Positions 58,465 through 64,000 of a stretch of DNA of 64,000 nt are shown here, piece by piece. Location of the stretch: NCBI GenBank assembly GCA_032622095.1, contig CP136061.1:213932373-213996372 (forward strand). Reading direction: 5' to 3'. Numbering within the stretch: position 1 is the first letter of the stretch; each line of letters begins with the position of its first letter. Both the position numbers and the translations under genes were made by a program. The DNA is from Siphonodentalium dalli. Taxonomy: Eukaryota > Mollusca > Scaphopoda > Gadilida > Siphonodentaliidae. The notes below the pieces were generated by a model. That model did no database searches. It had not been told where the DNA came from and saw nothing but the letters and a program-made list of their open reading frames with translations.

Positions 58465-59229
58465 ATACTCACTGGGGCTCAACGATTCCTCGAGGATCGG
58501 ATCTAACAGGTTCAAAATCGGATCTAACAGGACTTTGATTCCGACTCAAACAAGATTTTAATGCCAAAATGGCGGCTTTTGTATGAAAATTGACAACAAA
58601 TCTCTGAAAATGGTAAGTTTTAGCATTATATTGCCTATTGGCCTGGCATATAATAAGTGAAATTCGATTGTAGTAACCCGAAGAACCTGTATATGATGTC
58701 TGGCAAAGATCTGTGCCATTTATGCGCCTTTATTACGCTGAGATCAGTCAAAATCGATGGGGAAAAACATAGCACCGAGGTTCAAGTCATATTGTTGAAT
58801 GGGTATAAATATGTATGGTAATAAAGTCCTATGCATAACGTGTTTTTACTGTTCGAGTGCATATTGAAACAAAAATGAATTCAATTAGTCGTGAGGTTTT
58901 GTTTTAAACACTAATTTTAAAAGTATAACATCGGCTCCAACCCTAATTTTGATATATTCCGACCCCAATCTGTAGAAATTGATCGGCTCCGACTCTAACA
59001 CACATTAGTCAATTCTTTTTCTGGAAATTGTTGAAATGTCTCATTGGCCATGGGTGTCAGATTATTGCCGTTTTCATTTAAAATAATCCATTTTCTGGTC
59101 GCTAGAATACCTGACACTATAAATTGTGTTTTTGATCACATTTATTTTTAAGATAGTGTGTTCATAACTTGGAAGATCTGACATTTTTGTGGTTGGCCTA
59201 TTAACAACATAATCTAAGGATATCTAATG

Positions 59230-59470
59230 ATACACGGTACGGCAAATGAAATAAATGTGGTGGCAACAATTGTTGGGAAAATCCTTCCGTCTATAAAACC
59301 GAATATTGTGTTTAATGAAGAAGGCTGCTATATACGTGTACCACGGCAATGACAACATATTTCTTGTTGTGAGTCCTGATGGTTGTGGTAGGACAGAAGA
59401 TGGTCCGAAAATTGCTTTTGAGATAAAAATTAATGTCCACTGCCAGGAAAGAGATTTGTTACGGACGTAC
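59230..59470 (+). pseudogene. YqaJ-like exonuclease core fragment
   Basis: Plus-strand frames read VVATIVGKILPSIKPN, NEEGCYI, then after a frameshift IFLVVSPDGCGR and KIAFEIK. SPDG followed by an ExK is the signature of YqaJ/lambda-exonuclease-type nucleases (PD-(D/E)XK fold), usually preceded by a conserved Glu-Glu-Gly block as here. It breaks after FEIK. Recognition is from memory of the family pattern. Confidence 0.5.
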
Positions 59471-59745
59471 ACTATTATATCCATAACTTCGCCTGTTTGC
59501 GGATGGACATCCATTTGTCTGTTCTTTGTTGTACATTGCATGTGAATTCAGATGACACATTTGAACCCGTCTCATTATCTGCCGGATTGCCCGGATAGCC
59601 GCGTAAACATATATAGTTCTCATTTGTTGCGAGGTTGACACTATTTCCGGTACAAAAAAAATTTCCTTTACCATAACACATAGCATTGATCTGGCATATA
59701 CCGTCAATTGAGTCCAACAGGTTGTCAACACACAACTGCATTCTG
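59470..59745 (-). pseudogene. Possible upstream part of the YqaJ-like protein, opposite strand
   Basis: The minus frame (88 residues) has several cysteines (CVDNLLDSIDGIC, CYGKG, CTGN) and ends QQRTDKWMSIRKQAK. A RT..W...RK.A motif typically lies just N-terminal to the nuclease core in YqaJ-type proteins. Here the core lies on the other strand immediately next to it, which suggests a local inversion. Confidence 0.4.
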
Positions 59746-59795
59746 TAGATAGCTGTCTTAATAGCACTAATTGCGTATGCAAACTTTGACTGTTG

Positions 59796-60128
59796 TCAAG
59801 ATGTCGCCCCAGTTTCTTTCATGATACGATCAAGCACTTGTTGTTTTTTCAGTATCAGTTCACGCAATTCTCTGACGCGACGTCCTAAAATAATGGGCAC
59901 TTCTCGTGTGTTGCTGCATATTGATCGGTTGTATTCGGAATCCACAGGTCCGGGTAATTCCAAACACTCTCTGTCCTCAAGTTTTTCAAACACATTGTTA
60001 ATTGCTTTTAATACGTCCTGCTCTTTCCTTAGCCTATCTCTCTTTTCTGAATTTGTTGGACTTAATTCATGACCGAAGAAGTCTACCTCCCCTAAATGTT
60101 TTCCGAATCCTCTCTCCAACAAAAGCAA
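59796..60128 (-). CDS. Unrecognised helical ORF inside the 2.5-kb element
   Basis: 110 residues, rich in charged residues with likely helices (SEKRDRLRKEQDVLKAINN and GRRVRELRELILKKQQVL). No family recognised. It lies upstream of the cysteine-rich frame on the same strand and may be another exon or piece of the same transposon gene. Confidence 0.35.
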   Translation of the reverse strand: MLLLERGFGKHLGEVDFFGHELSPTNSEKRDRLRKEQDVLKAINNVFEKLEDRECLELPGPVDSEYNRSICSNTREVPIILGRRVRELRELILKKQQVLDRIMKETGATS

Positions 60129-60999
60129 GGAATCCTCGAAAGTTATTAGAGATCTCGTAACGCCTGGCTATATTCTGAAAGTATAAATAATTCAGCTTAC
60201 ATGTAACAATTTATAGTAAATACAGGCATATGCGTGTTGTGCAGAATTTTAATTAAAATTGGTCATTGCTTTTGTTGGACCCCATAAATTGACTTCTATA
60301 TTTATGTTCATGACATATCAATTGGTTTGTATGTCTATATATGCACACATTTTCCCGAGAATTTTGACAACAGGTTTTATAAGATCACGTATGCTATTGT
60401 GTATATTCATAATTATACTGCACTGTGGCATTGGGGTCGTAAACATAGTGAGAACGTGATCTGGTGATCATGTAAGGGTCGGAGTATTTGAAACCTTTTA
60501 GATCCTGATCCGAACCACCAAATCACCGATGAGTCGGAGTATTTTTCGTCATATTTCGTATACGTCGTAATTACTGGGTCAATAACTAAAATTATGGGCT
60601 TATTTTGATATGTGATAAAAACTAAATTCATTCAGACCACATTCTGTGCGATTTTACATAATAACAAAATTTAATAACAAGTCGGGAGATGCACGTTAAA
60701 TTATCAATGGGGAAATGCATACACAAAAAGCACGTGCTCGAGTTTGAAGTCAAACAACCATTTACACCTTTGTTTCGGGTCATTGTCATTGATTGTGTCC
60801 GTGTGTCATATCCTGAACCAAGATACATTGAAGTATACCCGTTATAACTCACCTTTCTGTCATTTTTCTTCTCTTGCGGGTTAAAAACTTCTGGAAAAGT
60901 CTGAAAAAGTCGGAATGGGGTCGGAGCCGATCAAATTGGGGCCGGAGAAAACATCTGTTAGATCCGATCCCCGAGGAATCGTTGAGCCCCAGTGATACT

Positions 61000-61190
61000 G
61001 CTCCTAACTAAAGTCAATTTTTTCCTCTCAGTTTAATTTGGCACCATACTGATTCCTCATAATCTAATTTGTTGTCGATGCAGGTAGTGTGTAGCTTCTC
61101 TTTGACATATATGACTGTGCCTCTTCCCTTTTCTAATGGTGTGTGGAATATATCGTACCCTTGGATAAAAAATTATTGTAATTGGAGATC
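61000..61190 (-). pseudogene. LINE endonuclease, N-proximal fragment
   Basis: One minus frame reads GYDIFHTPLEKGRGTVIYV, then an acidic/hydrophobic stretch with SVWCQIKL, and ends at LGAV, exactly where the 2.5-kb element begins. GRGTVIYV is typical of the GGVAIYV-type strand of APE-like endonucleases. The frame resumes at 58464 as YRSPNSDG. The true N-terminus is missing. One or two stops are present. Confidence 0.75.
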
Positions 61191-61828
61191 CGTGCATTTT
61201 TGGGTTTAACCAAATGGATACACATACAACAACTCAAACGCATACACTAACATTGAATATGCCGAACCGATGCTCTAGGATGTCAACAATCTCCAACGAG
61301 AGATAAGTCTATCACGCGCGAACCCTCTGCAAATTCCGACATGCTTCACCCGCAAAGACGACGAGAGAGCCGATATCAATTTTGGTGACAAATGTCGGCA
61401 GAATAACGATTTAGCCCCGTGTGATCAGCACACGGAACAACGCAAAGTGTAAGTTTACACGGGTGTAAAACTGCCTATTCTATAGTGCATACATGTAATA
61501 GTAATTATAGTGCCAAGTATATGAAACGTTATCGGCTAGGCTAAAATAACATCTGCCTTCGTCTTGCTGAACGGCAATTGGGGAAGTTATATTTTAATAT
61601 ATATTTGGACGGCTTTAATTTGCTTCACATATGACAAGATGAAACTGACGGGATAAATAATGAGTTAAACAGCAATTGAAATTGACAACAATTATATATA
61701 GACGTGATAGACAATTCAATTTTCAGTACATGTACGTGCATCCACGTCGGAACAAGATGACTGAGGCATACGATACATAAACACGCTTCTAATAAATAAT
61801 TCGAAGTTAATGTCAACTCAATTTGTCC
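61190..61828. other. No feature recognised
   Basis: Between the truncated LINE 5' end and the piggyBac remnant. No ORF with content and no repeat matched. Confidence 0.35.
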
Positions 61829-64000
61829 TATTGACTCTCTTCACTAGATGATTCATTGACAAAGTCCGCAGCAGCCCTTTTTGTAATCAACTTGGGTGTG
61901 GTAAAATTCAAAACTGGGTACATACACAACCCCACACTACAATTGAATCACCAATTGCGGCTCTCACGTCTGCGTGGTCTGGATACACCCTTGGTACGCT
62001 TCTCCCCAGTCGAAATACAGCAACATGTACATCTTTTAGTTGAACATGGAGACTTAGCTGCAGGTGGTATAGGTGTAGGGAAATGACGCTCCACCAAACG
62101 ACCTTCCTCATTTCGGTTAATTACCATGCTCCTACATGGATGTACAGGGGCACTACTAATTTGTGATTCTTCGTTGAGTTTCAATGTAATTCAAACTGCC
62201 AACGCGGTCGGATGTTGTCGGTATTTTTTCTTGTACAGAACAAACTCATGCACCCTGCACAAGTTGATTAAGTACACTGCGAGGCATTTGTACCATTTGA
62301 CACTTTTACGTTCGGCAGAATAGTATTGGACATTCTGATCCGAAGTGTCAACACCATTCATATGTTTGTTATACTGAGCAATATCAAGCGTTTTTTCACA
62401 ACTTGTGTCTGTCTGTCGGTTTTCGATGTGCCCACTATCATTCGTCCGTGTTGTGTACTTAGAATGTCAACGTCCTTATCATGGGCGGCGGAGCACATGG
62501 GTCACGTGCCCCCACGTCTTCCCCTAATTATGGGTACAAAATCTTCCAATGCTAAATACATTGGATAAAATATATTTTTATTCCCAAGAAAACATTCCAT
62601 TAATAACTTATGCGGCTATGGCTAGCAAGATAGCAAGTTAATCCCTTGGTCAGTATTGACAATGTGTCTGAGTAATTGCCCTCTGGGAATTTTACTATAG
62701 ACTTTGAGTTAATTTATAGATCTCAGGTCTTCTGGGGATACCATCAGAGTCATGTCTTGGACACAACAACTTGTCTATTTAAAATCACATTCATCATACC
62801 AATAAGGTTTAAATTTGAGTGTATTCAATAAAACTGCAAACTTGGGGCTTGGCAGGTATACAATTTCATGCCAAGGTGATCAAACTCCTGATATATATGG
62901 GATCAAATGCTATATACAATATCAGTTGATGCTGAGTATTCATTCGAATAACTTGACTACGATTTTTATCAATTCAGCTAATTCGTTATTACCGACAAAT
63001 AACAAGAGTTAGAATAATTATTTTCTACACGAAGTTCACTGTGTACACTGGCAAGTGTATGTGTACATATATATTATAGTGTTATTTTCAAAGTTACTTG
63101 TGATTATTGTTTCTTCGATATCAACATGTGTCGCATGTGGAGTGAATTGGATTATACAGTATAGTGTATACTAATTTCATCATAACACTTGTGACAAAGG
63201 ATGCGGGTTGTAGAAGTTGTATCAGCGTCATCAGTCATCTTTTACACATTGGCTGCAAACGTAAGTGAGTAGCAGCGTAGCATAATTTAAACTCTTTCTT
63301 GTTTTCTACTTTCATAAATGTAGCCACGAATAACATCATACTAAACAGTCTTTGCACAAAATTGCGGCGCACATTTGAACAGATTTTAATTCATACATTT
63401 AGTATATTAAAAATTGTGCCCCTCCACACTTTTGTGTAGCTTCCGCCGCCCCTGGTCCTGACCATTTCATGAACATGACATCACCCTTTGATCGAGCATT
63501 TATTAACTTTTATTATTTTTCAGATTGATAACCTCATGGTGTACACCTTTTTTGACTTTGTTATTGTGCCACACGATGTTGTTTTCTTTCCAGGTATATT
63601 TTCAAATAACGGAATGCTTGTGTAGAAGTTGTCCATGTACAAACAATATCCTTTGTCCAGGTATGGTCGAATTAAATTTATAACCACTGTCTCTGTCTTG
63701 CTCACGACATCATCAGTACTTGCAACTTCTTTTGCCTGTATATATAGAAAAGTTTACCGAATAGCCCGAGTCCTATTCACACAACTAGAATAATGTAATT
63801 CCGTGCGTGTGGGGCTTAATCGGAATGTACTCTTTGAAACTGAGTCTCTCGGTCCAAGGTACTAAGGTTTCGTCAATTGGCAGGTTTTTCTCCGGATAAT
63901 CTAATTCTGGAAGTTAGTTTGCATGTGTGGAATAAGTGGTGGCAGCTTCACCAATTTGTCATTGTTATTGAAGTGCAGAAATATCATTATAAGCTGACCT
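61828..64000 (-). pseudogene. piggyBac transposase, broken and split, running off the right edge
   Basis: Minus-strand order from the window edge: FLHFNNNDKLVKLPPL; LPIDETLVPW and FKEYIPIKPH (first catalytic Asp); YMDNFYTSIPLFE (second Asp); TSCGT; KGDVMFMKWS; then a 975-bp insertion; then ILSTQH, YNKHMNGVDTSDQ (third and adjacent Asp), RKSVKWY, and a C-terminal cysteine-rich domain with CTCC, RRRESRNW and CSVGLC. Stop at about 61828. It contains in-frame stops (after GITLF, after ALAV, after RNW) and frameshifts near 62400 and 63735. All acidic catalytic positions are still readable. The N-terminus lies beyond the window. Confidence 0.9.
62480..63454. mobile_element. hAT-like insertion (975 bp) inside the piggyBac gene
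   Basis: The ends are CATGGGCGGCGGAGC and the complement of CAGGGGCGGCGGAAGC, typical of hAT elements. The flanks GTCCTTAT (62472-62479) and GTCCTGAC (63455-63462) look like a mutated 8-bp duplication. Removing it joins KGDVMFMKWS to DVDILSTQH, as expected for piggyBac. No transposase recognised inside. Confidence 0.75.

Larger units (their letters stand above)
58470..60994. mobile_element. 2,525-bp DNA transposon, 5-bp target duplication ATACT
   Basis: Terminal inverted repeats of about 40 bp begin CACTGGGGCTCAACGATTCC at both ends with one internal mismatch. The direct repeat ATACT flanks it (58465-58469 and 60995-60999). Removing it restores the LINE frame LGAVYRSP, so the boundaries are firm. 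Subterminal TCGGCTCCGA / TCGGAGCCGA words lie inside both ends. A CAC start with a 5-bp duplication recalls Transib/ProtoRAG elements, but no such transposase was recognised; CACTG ends also occur in EnSpm/CACTA and Chapaev, which normally make shorter duplications. It carries YqaJ-like fragments. Confidence 0.85.
55500..61190 (-). mobile_element. 5'-truncated CR1/Jockey-like LINE with two nested insertions
   Basis: Reading the minus strand from about 61190 to 55500 gives, in order, part of an apurinic-type endonuclease, its C-terminal part, a charged linker, a reverse transcriptase and a C-terminal domain. Two later elements (58470-60994 and 56302-56795) split it. The 3' end has a hairpin-like AGCCACAACAAGC...CGGCTC block and AATAAACAAAA. 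Several stops and frameshifts make it non-functional. Clade (CR1, Jockey or a relative) is inferred from motif style only. Confidence 0.85.

Noticed and set aside
59306-59545. Intact host gene with SPDG motif
   Set aside because: Lies wholly inside a transposon with proven ends, is frameshifted, and stops making sense after FEIK.

Overview
The window looks like intergenic or intronic DNA from a metazoan, most likely a marine mollusc. It is AT-rich and has no dense ORFs. It is built almost entirely of dispersed, nested and tandem repeats. The mollusc assignment is inference. It rests on recalled repeat styles (an 'AACTCTGG...GACCAAACCC' repeat ending in GGACGGACGG tracts, and TAGCTCA hairpin elements with internal ~164-bp tandem monomers resembling bivalve 'pearl' elements), not on a database search. 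I found no convincing intact host protein-coding gene and no bacterial or CRISPR features.

Layout. 0-4 kb: fragments of a dispersed repeat, a large foldback structure with 16-bp minisatellite arms (about 1.56-2.96 kb), and a 494-bp TTAA element. 4.3-5.4 kb: a broken Gag-like/ORF1-like gene on the minus strand. 6-10.6 kb: a tRNA-derived head, a dispersed repeat, and plus-strand ~164-bp monomers including a ~915-bp tandem duplication, interrupted by a 480-bp TTAA element. 11-16 kb: simple and palindromic minisatellites. 17.4-23.8 kb: two copies of an element with telomere-like CCCTAA blocks, and hairpin MITEs. 25-31 kb: more hairpins, a second 16-bp minisatellite and a second 480-bp TTAA element. 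33.3-35.3 kb: a 1.97-kb DNA transposon with ~50-bp terminal inverted repeats. 40.4-46.7 kb: minus-oriented ~164-bp arrays with a higher-order duplication. 49-53 kb: a dispersed repeat, Helitron-like 3' ends and diverged monomers. 53.1-53.7 kb: another TTAA element. 55.5-61.2 kb: a 5'-truncated CR1/Jockey-like LINE (minus) broken by a 494-bp TTAA element and a 2,525-bp DNA transposon that carries YqaJ-like exonuclease fragments. 61.8-64 kb: a broken piggyBac transposase gene (minus), split by a 975-bp hAT-like insertion and running off the right edge.

Two ideas tie the window together. First, at least four different short elements flanked by TTAA lie in the same window as a piggyBac transposase remnant, whose family cuts and pastes at TTAA, so they are probably its non-autonomous relatives or those of related piggyBac elements. 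Second, nesting can be read at base level: in the LINE, in the satellite and in the AACTCTGG repeat the empty target site can be recognised across the insertion, which fixes the target duplications (TTAA, TA, ATACT). All coding remnants carry stops or frameshifts; the whole window is best read as a transposon graveyard.
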